Origin: a virus
Length of the DNA stretch: 64,000 nucleotides
IMG/VR virus record: IMGVR_UViG_3300025697_000014
Span: 20,952-84,951 of that record
Reading direction: 5' to 3' (one strand)
Part shown: in pieces, positions 57,229 to 64,000 of the stretch
How positions within the stretch are numbered: position 1 is the first letter of the stretch
Layout: the number at the start of each line of letters is the position of its first letter
Position numbers and translations under genes: made by a program
Notes under the pieces: generated by a model
Databases searched by the model: none
Seen by the model: the letters and a program-made list of their open reading frames with translations, nothing else
Told to the model about the DNA's origin: nothing

Positions 57229-57642
57229 ATGTCGTACCAGAAGATCGTTTTATTCGGGAATCTTGGCAGGGACCCAGAAATGCGCTATCTTGACGATGGA
57301 ACAGCTGTTACATCGTTCAGTATGGCGACGAACCGTCGATGGAAGAACACAGATGGATCGAAGGGTGAAGAGGTTGTGTGGTGGCGCGTGACTTGTTGGC
57401 GTGGGCTAGCAGAGGTCGTGGCGCAATACCTCACCAAAGGCCGTCAGGTGTTGGTTGAGTGCCGCATGAGTCCTGAGAAGGGTACTGGTAGTCCCAGGAC
57501 CTGGCAGGACAGTGAAGGAAACTGGCGTGCCTCGTATGAGGTTGTTGCCAGCAGTGTTATCTTCGGCGGCAGTGCTGGAGATACACCCAGCGAGAGTGGT
57601 CCTACGGCTGGGCCAACAGAAGAAGACGAGGTTCCCTTCTAG
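57229..57642 (+). CDS. ssb: Single-stranded DNA-binding protein
   Basis: 137 residues after GGGAGGAAAGA. KIVLFGNLGRDPEMRYLDDG, FSMATNRRW, WWRVTCWRGLAEVVAQYL and KGRQVLVEC are the OB-fold of bacterial SSBs, and the acidic tail ends DEVPF like the partner-binding tip. It coats ssDNA in replication and recombination. Confidence 0.95.
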   Translation: MSYQKIVLFGNLGRDPEMRYLDDGTAVTSFSMATNRRWKNTDGSKGEEVVWWRVTCWRGLAEVVAQYLTKGRQVLVECRMSPEKGTGSPRTWQDSEGNWRASYEVVASSVIFGGSAGDTPSESGPTAGPTEEDEVPF

Positions 57643-58097
57643 GGATCTTTGATCTCAACGACAGAGGGCGAATCGATCACACCCTCTGTCGGTCTTCCCA
57701 TTTGTGGGATGAAGATATGAAGTTGAGGACCACCGGATGCCTGGATGGGGGTACTACGTGCTCCCATCTTGGCTATCTCTAATACGAAAGCTGCAGCAGC
57801 AGTAGAGTTCCCCTTAGCCTCTCCTCTGGCTACCATTGCTTGATGAGTCACAATGGATTGAAGCTCATCTAGGGCTGTGATCTGCGCTGCGTCAGAACGT
57901 ACATCGTGGATGTCTGCAAGGTAGGTAGTAAGCTTACCTTCGCGGAGCCAACGTGTGGTAGCTTGGTAATTGAGACCAAGCTCTTCACAAGCCTTGCGCG
58001 TACTAACACCTGGGTGTTCTGCGCGGAAGGTGAAAAGCTTTATCAGATGACCTGCGATGATTTCATCATCGAGCTGGGCAAGTTCGTTTGAAGTCAT
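57639..58097 (-). CDS. HTH protein, terminase-small-like, predicted leaderless
   Basis: 152 residues from the ATG at 58097. STRKACEELGLNYQATTRWL is a helix-turn-helix, followed by a helical middle and an Ala/Pro tail, as in small terminase subunits that bind packaging sites; it could also be a regulator. TGGTATAAT (58104-58112) lies exactly 6 nt before the ATG and there is no ribosome site. Convergent with SSB (4-nt overlap). Confidence 0.7.
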   Translation of the reverse strand: MTSNELAQLDDEIIAGHLIKLFTFRAEHPGVSTRKACEELGLNYQATTRWLREGKLTTYLADIHDVRSDAAQITALDELQSIVTHQAMVARGEAKGNSTAAAAFVLEIAKMGARSTPIQASGGPQLHIFIPQMGRPTEGVIDSPSVVEIKDP

Positions 58098-58103
58098 GTA
58101 CTT

Positions 58104-58171
58104 ATTATACCATACACCTGTCACTTTACCAGGCTTGGTACTCTTGCAATCAATGACAAACGATGTATACT
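58104..58171. promoter_or_regulatory. Divergent leaderless promoters
   Basis: Minus strand: TGGTATAAT at 58104-58112, 6 nt before the ATG at 58097. Plus strand: TTGCAA (58144), 16-bp spacer, TATACT (58166-58171), 6 nt before the ATG at 58178. Both would start at the ATG. Two HTH proteins are controlled here, so cross-regulation is likely. Confidence 0.65.
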
Positions 58172-58177
58172 GTACAT

Positions 58178-58402
58178 ATGAATACACACAACGAAGTACA
58201 CACATACATGAGGATGTACCAACAAGCACACGGTCAACCACCTACGCTGAGAGAGATCAAGGACTCCTGCCAACACCTGAACTGGAGAAGCAGCGCAAGG
58301 TATGCAATCAACGCACTCATATCACAGGGACGTGTCACTATTGTAGCGCCAATGAACTATGGAAGGAGATATAGCGCAAATGACCAACGAGGCAACAGTT
58401 AG
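58178..58402 (+). CDS. LexA-like winged-helix regulator
   Basis: 74 residues. GQPPTLREIKDSCQHLNWRS then AINALISQGRVTI has the LexA DNA-binding pattern (PTxREI..L...L...G). The serine protease half of LexA is absent. It has no ribosome site and a -10 box 6 nt before the ATG. Likely a transcriptional repressor. Confidence 0.72.
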   Translation: MNTHNEVHTYMRMYQQAHGQPPTLREIKDSCQHLNWRSSARYAINALISQGRVTIVAPMNYGRRYSANDQRGNS

Positions 58403-58931
58403 GCACGAATTGCGCAATATGCTGCGCTATCACTACGGGCTATGGCCTGATCACTGGCCCGATATTCCAGGGACCAAACGCCCTGGCCGACCAGATCTCA
58501 TCGTCATGAACCCACGAGGACCAGGATTCTACATTGAAGTTAAGACGTTGTATTATAAACGCAACAAGTCATTCGGCTTCGATAGGATTGAACAGTCACA
58601 GCGTAATTGGTTGAGTACTTGGGAAGAGCAAAGACACGGTGGTAGCTGGCTTGCTATTGGAGTCATTGGAGCACCAGATAAACGTAGTACATTCGTGATC
58701 CCGTGGACATACTGGCAAGCACTAGAGGATCTCGTCAAAGAACACCAGCACAGTTTACCATACGTAGCAGGTAAGGGATTCTCTAAGCCTATGCAAGAAG
58801 ACCGTCTAGACTTCAGATTGATCAATGACTTTAAGCTAGACCGCGTACCCCCGTCAGAAAGAAAACACCTAGACTCAGGATGGAGATTCAAGGAGGAGGA
58901 ACCGTGGCTGAGGAATTATCAATCGCGATAG
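58380..58931 (+). CDS. PD-(D/E)xK nuclease-like protein
   Basis: 183 residues from the ATG after GAAGGAGATATAGCGC. GRPDLIVMNPRGPGFYIEVKT is the PD..ExK catalytic segment of VRR-NUC or Holliday-resolvase-type nucleases. Likely acts in phage DNA recombination or host DNA degradation. Confidence 0.82.
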   Translation: MTNEATVRHELRNMLRYHYGLWPDHWPDIPGTKRPGRPDLIVMNPRGPGFYIEVKTLYYKRNKSFGFDRIEQSQRNWLSTWEEQRHGGSWLAIGVIGAPDKRSTFVIPWTYWQALEDLVKEHQHSLPYVAGKGFSKPMQEDRLDFRLINDFKLDRVPPSERKHLDSGWRFKEEEPWLRNYQSR

Positions 58932-59665
58932 GAAACAACTACCCAATATTCCAGACATCCGACATGTCAAAACTTGTCGAGATAGCACTGAAGGATCTAC
59001 CCTCCGATATCGAGGAAGAGTCACAAGCAGTAGCCTGGGTGGTCAAGCGTATACTTGAGCTTGGACAGCAGGGAAGACACAGACAGCGTACTATCCAGAT
59101 GGCACTGGTGTCCTGGATTGCCAATGGAGACATGGGCAGGATATATCAGGCACACCCAGAACATTACCCAGATCTACGTAGCTTTCTCAAATCGGTTGGT
59201 ACAAGAGAGAAAGGTAATCAGCTGTCACCGTCAACCATCACAGAGATGGTCACGGTGGCAGATATTTTCGTTCCCTTCTGTCAGGACAACGATATTGAGT
59301 TCCAGCACTTCATTGCTACGGATCTGTGGACTAAGGCGCGTGAGGCAATGACAGCTATCAAGGCTGCTATTGTTAAGGACGATGCTGTTAGTGTTGTTGC
59401 GATCTTGCAGGATGTAGTCGAGCTTCCTTCACGAGATGCTGTGAGAGAGAAGTACCGCTCTAGGAGTAACGAGAAGTTTGGCAGGTCTGACCTTATCCTT
59501 GGGAACGGTGTATCTGTTGTGGTCACTATCGTGCCAACCAGCAGGATCAGCGATATCAAGCGTGCTCTAGGTAGATACACAGAGTGGGATGCGTTCGCCA
59601 GTGGTACCATCAACCGTATCATCGTCAATACAGGAGGAACCAATGGAGACGTACACCAAACTTGA
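58904..59665 (+). CDS. Hypothetical replication-module protein
   Basis: 253 residues from GTG after CAAGGAGGAGGAACC. Mostly helical first two thirds, then a beta-rich end with RSDLILGNGVSVVVTIVPTS. No motif I know. Its place between nuclease and helicase genes suggests DNA binding. Confidence 0.68.
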   Translation: MAEELSIAIGNNYPIFQTSDMSKLVEIALKDLPSDIEEESQAVAWVVKRILELGQQGRHRQRTIQMALVSWIANGDMGRIYQAHPEHYPDLRSFLKSVGTREKGNQLSPSTITEMVTVADIFVPFCQDNDIEFQHFIATDLWTKAREAMTAIKAAIVKDDAVSVVAILQDVVELPSRDAVREKYRSRSNEKFGRSDLILGNGVSVVVTIVPTSRISDIKRALGRYTEWDAFASGTINRIIVNTGGTNGDVHQT

Positions 59666-60158
59666 TATCAAAGAGATTGCCTACGAGCTAGGCGAGCACT
59701 TCAACAAGCATGACTTGGATGGATACACTGGTAGGTGTGTCATCTGTAACACCCGTGTTGGCCAGCAAGTCAATGAGTGCCCAGGCTGTGGTACGCCGGT
59801 AGTGTGGCTGAACTCTTCTGTATGGACCTCTCTATTCGGTAGTGGGAAGATGCGTGTACGTGAACTAGATGCGGTACCTGCTAATTGTACTAGTGGCAAG
59901 CAGCTTCTTAGTAGATGTAGAGCACTAGGGTTTGCTAATCTTAAAGAGAGAGACGATTGGACGAAGTTTGATAGAAGGTTTGGTCAGGCCGAAGCTGAAC
60001 GAGTGATAGAGTATGTGTTCAAGGCAGACAAGACCTACGGGCGTGGTGCTATGGCGCACGCTATGGCTATCGCACGCAAGAAGCTACGCGAGAATCCCCT
60101 GTCTACTACTATCAAGAGAGAGGACACTGTCACGAGCATGAAGGCGTGGCAGGAATGA
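59643..60158 (+). CDS. Zinc-ribbon protein before the helicase, possible loader
   Basis: 171 residues. RCVICNTRVGQQ and ECPGCGTPV form a zinc ribbon, followed by helices. It ends 4 nt into the helicase gene. Helicase loaders often occur here, but the sequence gives no direct proof. Confidence 0.68.
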   Translation: METYTKLDIKEIAYELGEHFNKHDLDGYTGRCVICNTRVGQQVNECPGCGTPVVWLNSSVWTSLFGSGKMRVRELDAVPANCTSGKQLLSRCRALGFANLKERDDWTKFDRRFGQAEAERVIEYVFKADKTYGRGAMAHAMAIARKKLRENPLSTTIKREDTVTSMKAWQE

Positions 60159-61408
60159 GCCTAGTAGAAGACTATCTAGCCGTACTGTGTAGGATGCCAG
60201 GTGAGACTAACGAAGAAGCACTCATTAGGTTCCATACATACTATCAAAGAGCACCAGCTGGTGATGCAGAAGCGGGCTTTGAGTTTCTAGAACAGCAAGC
60301 GTTCCGTGGTATCTCTGTTACACCTAGAGTCCTGCTTGCTGCAACTGGTATAGAGGTATCACAAGAAGGGCTGACGCCAGAGTCGACTCAGTTCTTCTTC
60401 GAGAAGTTCGTGAAAGAGGATGAGCGCAAACGGGTACTCCTGGCTGGTCAACAGCTTCTCAAGATAGCTGATGGTCAACCAGGCAGTATTGATGACGTTA
60501 TGGCAGCGGTTAACGTGAGCGATGTCAACAAGCAGACTGCGCTTACAATGAGCGATCAGACCGCCATCGGTCTCAAGCTCTACAGAGAGCGTGTAACCGC
60601 ATTAGCTGAAGGGAAACCCAGGGTTGCGTTCCCTTGGCCCAAGCTGAATGAGTGGGTCCCGTTTATTTACGATGACGACATGATTCTGCTTACTGGTAAG
60701 TCCAAGACAGGCAAGTCATCAGCGGCTCACCAGATAGCGATGTATAATGCTAGTCGTATACCAGTACTATACTTCCATAACGAGGACAACCAGCTCAAGT
60801 TGTTCCTGCGCAGAACAGCACAGTCTCAGCTAGGACTAGACCCTGAACTCAGGGGTCCTGCCCTGGCAAGTACACTAAGTTACCGAGACCTCCTCTCACA
60901 CAACGTAAAATCTGATGCTTTCATGAGTCAGATTGAACGTAATAGCCAAGACTTACTGAACCACATGCATGACAACATTACGTATGTGTACTGCTCTGGA
61001 TGGACAGCAGAACAGATCATCCATGAATGGAGACGTATCAAGTCAGTGCAACCACTAGGCCTCGTCATCATCGACTACCTCAATAAGATCGAGTCATATG
61101 CAAAGATAGGTAAGATCGGCACAATGGCCGGTGCAATGGAGTACAACGTCGAGCTATTCAAGCGCGAGGCTGGGCGCAAGGGACAGATGACAACGTGCGT
61201 GCTCGTACAGCAGGAGAACGAGAGTGGTACAACACGAGATACCAGGTCCAGCTATATCAAGAGCCAGGTACATGTCTCGTTCACACGGGACACCAACGAG
61301 AACGGAATGAGATTACAGGGTAGCATCGCTATCCTGCGTGCTAATGATGGAATGACAGGGAGAATCGAGGCTCGTTTCATGCCTGAGTATATGATATGGA
61401 TAGCCTAG
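60155..61408 (+). CDS. DnaB-like replicative helicase
   Basis: 417 residues from the ATG overlapping the previous stop. Walker A GKSKTGKS (181-188), ILYFHNEDN-like H1a and LGLVIIDYLNKI Walker B fit the RecA-like DnaB/KaiC fold. A Gln-rich CVLVQQEN-type motif follows. The N-terminal part is short and unlike the usual DnaB domain. Confidence 0.88.
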   Translation: MSLVEDYLAVLCRMPGETNEEALIRFHTYYQRAPAGDAEAGFEFLEQQAFRGISVTPRVLLAATGIEVSQEGLTPESTQFFFEKFVKEDERKRVLLAGQQLLKIADGQPGSIDDVMAAVNVSDVNKQTALTMSDQTAIGLKLYRERVTALAEGKPRVAFPWPKLNEWVPFIYDDDMILLTGKSKTGKSSAAHQIAMYNASRIPVLYFHNEDNQLKLFLRRTAQSQLGLDPELRGPALASTLSYRDLLSHNVKSDAFMSQIERNSQDLLNHMHDNITYVYCSGWTAEQIIHEWRRIKSVQPLGLVIIDYLNKIESYAKIGKIGTMAGAMEYNVELFKREAGRKGQMTTCVLVQQENESGTTRDTRSSYIKSQVHVSFTRDTNENGMRLQGSIAILRANDGMTGRIEARFMPEYMIWIA

Positions 61409-61422
61409 CTAAGGAGATTAAC

Positions 61423-61644
61423 ATGTGGGGAATTACTTCTGCCATGGCGTGTTCTGCTATGGTGTTGACCGGCCGACTGATCATGTATTGGAATGGACAC
61501 GAGCAAAGAAAACTATCGAGAGAGCGAATGGCAACAGTTTACGGACAGGGCTTGACCCCTGAAGCCCTCCGTATTAAGGCTGAGATTATAAAGGCAGAAG
61601 AAGAGAAGGATGCGCTAGCTGGCATGCTAAGAGAGAGACGATGA
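61423..61644 (+). CDS. Small membrane/coiled-coil protein
   Basis: 73 residues after AAGGAGATTAAC. One N-terminal span (SAMACSAMVLTGRLIMYW) and a charged helix. Unknown. Confidence 0.62.
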   Translation: MWGITSAMACSAMVLTGRLIMYWNGHEQRKLSRERMATVYGQGLTPEALRIKAEIIKAEEEKDALAGMLRERR

Positions 61645-61955
61645 AGAAAAATGGCTGGCCTAAGATTGCAGGACTACACACAGTGCTGCTGGGTCTGCAC
61701 GGGGCTGACCTGTTGACGACTTCTATGGTGTCACCTGGACAAGAGGCCAATCCGCTTATGAGAAACCTGTGGATTAACGGAGGCTTCAGTATGATGATTT
61801 TAGCTAAAGCAGCCTCATGGATGCTTATGCTTGCTTACTATCTAGCCATACTAAAATGGTTACCCGGATTCGAGAAATCAATATGGGTAAGTCAGTTCAT
61901 TGGATTGGTTGCGATGGTTGCATTAGTTGGATGGAATATTCATATGGTGTTTTAG
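61641..61955 (+). CDS. Three-span membrane protein
   Basis: 104 residues. ADLLTTSMVSPGQEANPLMR is a pattern found in DUF5658-like small membrane proteins, with three hydrophobic segments. Role unknown. Confidence 0.7.
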   Translation: MKKNGWPKIAGLHTVLLGLHGADLLTTSMVSPGQEANPLMRNLWINGGFSMMILAKAASWMLMLAYYLAILKWLPGFEKSIWVSQFIGLVAMVALVGWNIHMVF

Positions 61956-61977
61956 AATTGCTAGGAGACCGGTAGAT

Positions 61978-62658
61978 ATGGATAGCGTAAACATACTGTA
62001 TGATAGAGTAATCATTTGGGGCGGCACTGGTATTTGCAAACAAGCTAAACCTGTCATCGAGCACTATGGCTCGAAGGTGATAGCTATCTTCGATGACACA
62101 GACATAGAGCCACCCTTTGATGATGTACCACTATACAAGGGGTGGGAAGGCTTTGCGAAATGGCGACAAAAGCTCTATAGAGAACATGATCTATACAACA
62201 ACATAGGCTTCCTGGTTGCCGTTGGAGCACCACATGGAGAAGCCCGCCTACGTATTCATAATCAACTCAAGCACGAGGGACTGTTACCCATCACACTGTG
62301 TCACCCTTCGTCCGTCGTCTTCCCAGATGTAACTATAGGAGAAGGGTGTCATATCATGGCACATGCCGTACTTGGTCCTGCTGCTGTCTTGGGTAAGCAG
62401 GTTCTCGTCCATACCAGCGCTAACATCACACACGACTGCGTGCTGGAAGATTGTGCCACCGTTGCTCCTAATGGCACATTGTGTGGAGACGTACATCTTA
62501 AACCCAGGGCATGGGTATGTGCTGGTGCCACAGTGCTACCAGGGCTTACCATTGGCTCCGGTGCCGTTGTCGGCGCAGGTGCTACCGTTACTCGTGATGT
62601 ACTGGCAGGCGAGGTCGTAGTAGGAATCCCAGCTAAACCCCTACACCGCAAAGTGTGA
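61978..62658 (+). CDS. NeuD-like sugar O/N-acetyltransferase
   Basis: 226 residues. VIIWGGTGICKQAKPVI and IAIFDDTD are the N-terminal nucleotide-sugar fold. Hexapeptide repeats (CHIMAHAVLGPAAVLGKQ, GSGAVVGAGATVTRDV) form a left-handed beta-helix with catalytic His in NITHDCVL. It resembles acetyltransferases of sialic acid and O-antigen pathways and may act with the glycan cassette. Confidence 0.88.
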   Translation: MDSVNILYDRVIIWGGTGICKQAKPVIEHYGSKVIAIFDDTDIEPPFDDVPLYKGWEGFAKWRQKLYREHDLYNNIGFLVAVGAPHGEARLRIHNQLKHEGLLPITLCHPSSVVFPDVTIGEGCHIMAHAVLGPAAVLGKQVLVHTSANITHDCVLEDCATVAPNGTLCGDVHLKPRAWVCAGATVLPGLTIGSGAVVGAGATVTRDVLAGEVVVGIPAKPLHRKV

Positions 62659-63572
62659 TGTATCTAGATCTCTCTAGGTATAGACTAACCTCACGAAAGC
62701 GTGGGGGTCAGTACTCGGGGCAATGCTGGTATACTGGCGAAGGGCGCGATAGATTCACTATTGAGCCTAATCCACCAGAGGGTGGGCCTCCACGCTGGTT
62801 CTGTAGAGCATGCTCCTTTTCATGCGGCCACGGATTCTCGGGTGGCGCTACAAGATACGGTACATTCCACGATAAGCAGGCACCAGAAAGGCCCAAGATG
62901 AAAGCAAGGAAGAACGTCGTCACCCTGCAAATGGTAGAGACCTACGAACGATTCCTAGATGACAATGGCCTGGAGTACCTGAAATCACGCGGTATCAGCG
63001 AGACAACAGCTCGTCATTTCAGACTAGGAATGGTAGGTGGAGTATACATAACCATACCGTGTGTATACACATGGAAGGATAAGGTTAGATGTCAGGCAAT
63101 CAAGAAACGCTGGATCGAGAAACATAGACCAGCAGATCAACCAGCATACCTCGCACTCCCGGGCAGTAAGACCAAGGCCATCTTCAACTTCAACATCCTC
63201 CAACAAGATCGAGAGTGGGGTATCATAGCCAACTCTCTATTCGATGTAATGCTGTTGCATGAACTAGGTCTGCCTGTGGTTGGACCGTTTGCAGGTGAAG
63301 CCTCTTGGGATGATGAATGGTTCAAGTATATCCACTGGGAAACAGTGGTTAATCTTGGCGATTGGGACGATGAGATTGAGCCCATTCAAGATGGTGGCGA
63401 ACCTTATAGACCTGGAACGTTGTTCATGCTTGCCCGCGCAGTAAAGCTGCGAGGCAATATTATTCAGAATGTTATTAATGTCTACCCTCCGAATGGGGCT
63501 ACGGATGTGAGCAGGGCCTGGGAGAAGGGTGAAGATATCAAAGCGTGGATCAATAGCTTAATAGGAGGTTAG
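62658..63572 (+). CDS. DnaG-like primase (zinc finger plus TOPRIM-like)
   Basis: 304 residues from the ATG overlapping the previous stop. C23 and FCRACSFSC make a zinc finger. FLDDNGLEYLKSRGISETTA is the conserved GI-T segment. Then FNFNILQQDREW and WDDEIEP, which hold TOPRIM-type acidic residues, and VSRAWEKGEDI. Primes replication with the helicase next to it. Confidence 0.85.
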   Translation: MYLDLSRYRLTSRKRGGQYSGQCWYTGEGRDRFTIEPNPPEGGPPRWFCRACSFSCGHGFSGGATRYGTFHDKQAPERPKMKARKNVVTLQMVETYERFLDDNGLEYLKSRGISETTARHFRLGMVGGVYITIPCVYTWKDKVRCQAIKKRWIEKHRPADQPAYLALPGSKTKAIFNFNILQQDREWGIIANSLFDVMLLHELGLPVVGPFAGEASWDDEWFKYIHWETVVNLGDWDDEIEPIQDGGEPYRPGTLFMLARAVKLRGNIIQNVINVYPPNGATDVSRAWEKGEDIKAWINSLIGG

Positions 63573-63573
63573 C

Positions 63574-64000
63574 ATGGCTTCGAGAGATGAAAAGAATTAC
63601 TGGATGAGATTCTTTGCAAACAAACAGATAGCTAAGATGGAACTGATGCGTGAGTCTTTCTCGACAGAGCGAGGGCAAATTAAGAAGGATGTCCTAGCCA
63701 AGAGCGGGAAAGCACAGATACTTGCAGAACTCACACGTATTGGTGTGCAAATCAAAGACCTCCAAGACGAAGCTATCAGGCTTGCCAGAGGAGAGGGTGT
63801 CTATGCACGAGGGATGTCTAATCCAACCCGCTATATAGAGAAAATTAGCAGGAGCGTAGACAGGCTGACTGAAAAAGCTCTCGCAAGCTTTGATCAAGCA
63901 CACGGTATCCAAAACAAACATGAGATCAACTCGAAACTGCGCAGAAGGATGTTGGCAGCAACCACAGACGTTAAACTATCACAGCTGGTAGAGGTTCTAT
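63574..64000 (+). CDS. Helical hypothetical protein (partial)
   Basis: Starts at the ATG after ATAGGAGGTTAGC; 142 residues are seen and the frame runs off the window. Long charged helices with coiled-coil periodicity. No family can be named from this part. Confidence 0.62.
   Translation, partial: MASRDEKNYWMRFFANKQIAKMELMRESFSTERGQIKKDVLAKSGKAQILAELTRIGVQIKDLQDEAIRLARGEGVYARGMSNPTRYIEKISRSVDRLTEKALASFDQAHGIQNKHEINSKLRRRMLAATTDVKLSQLVEVL

Overview
This window looks like part of the genome of a tailed double-stranded DNA bacteriophage. It carries a large terminase, portal, scaffold, major capsid and tail tube genes, plus SSB, a DnaB-type helicase and a DnaG-type primase. Two clear tRNA genes (Arg-UCU, Thr-UGU) and many very short, tightly packed or overlapping genes fit this. 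Coding is dense, with strong AGGAGG ribosome sites and sigma70-like TATAAT boxes, so the host is a bacterium. The host cannot be named from the sequence. One secreted RlpA-like protein reminds me of Chloroflexota proteins, which is only a weak hint.

Layout. From about 23.5 kb leftwards everything is on the minus strand and reads as the late operon. In transcription order it holds a glycan cassette (GT-A glycosyltransferases, methyltransferases, a DegT-type aminotransferase and a sulfotransferase/glycosyltransferase fusion at 23.2-16.8 kb), a coiled-coil membrane protein, a metallophosphoesterase, the terminase large subunit, portal, scaffold, capsid, an HNH homing endonuclease, connectors, a GT4 glycosyltransferase, tail tube, two small ORFs joined by a possible +1 frameshift site, and a giant protein that runs off the left edge. 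The giant protein carries residues typical of two-barrel RNA polymerases. From 23.5 kb rightwards nearly all genes are on the plus strand. They form an accessory region (23.5-57 kb) and a replication module (57-64 kb). Exceptions on the minus strand are a holin-like gene (38.2 kb), a virion-type protein (44.0 kb), an antisense gene (46.1 kb) and an HTH/terminase-small-like gene (57.6 kb).

Highlights. (1) 54.5-56.6 kb encodes what looks like a complete ubiquitin-like pathway: a 76-residue beta-grasp protein, an E2-like protein joined to zinc-rich treble clefs, a JAMM protease with every catalytic residue present, and an E1/ThiF enzyme. (2) The left-edge protein is a candidate single-chain RNA polymerase inside the structural operon. 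(3) 28.0-30.9 kb is a tandem array of nine diverged paralogues of an unknown small protein. (4) 31.4-35.9 kb has a series of intergenic elements, each with a long hairpin whose sequence changes while pairing is kept. One of them, at 32.8 kb, folds as a multibranched RNA. (5) A structured RNA follows tRNA-Arg, and a 123-nt RNA with tmRNA-like ends follows tRNA-Thr. (6) Three genes have a -10 box exactly 6 nt before the ATG and no ribosome site, which predicts leaderless mRNAs.

All function calls come from reading motifs by eye. No database search was possible.
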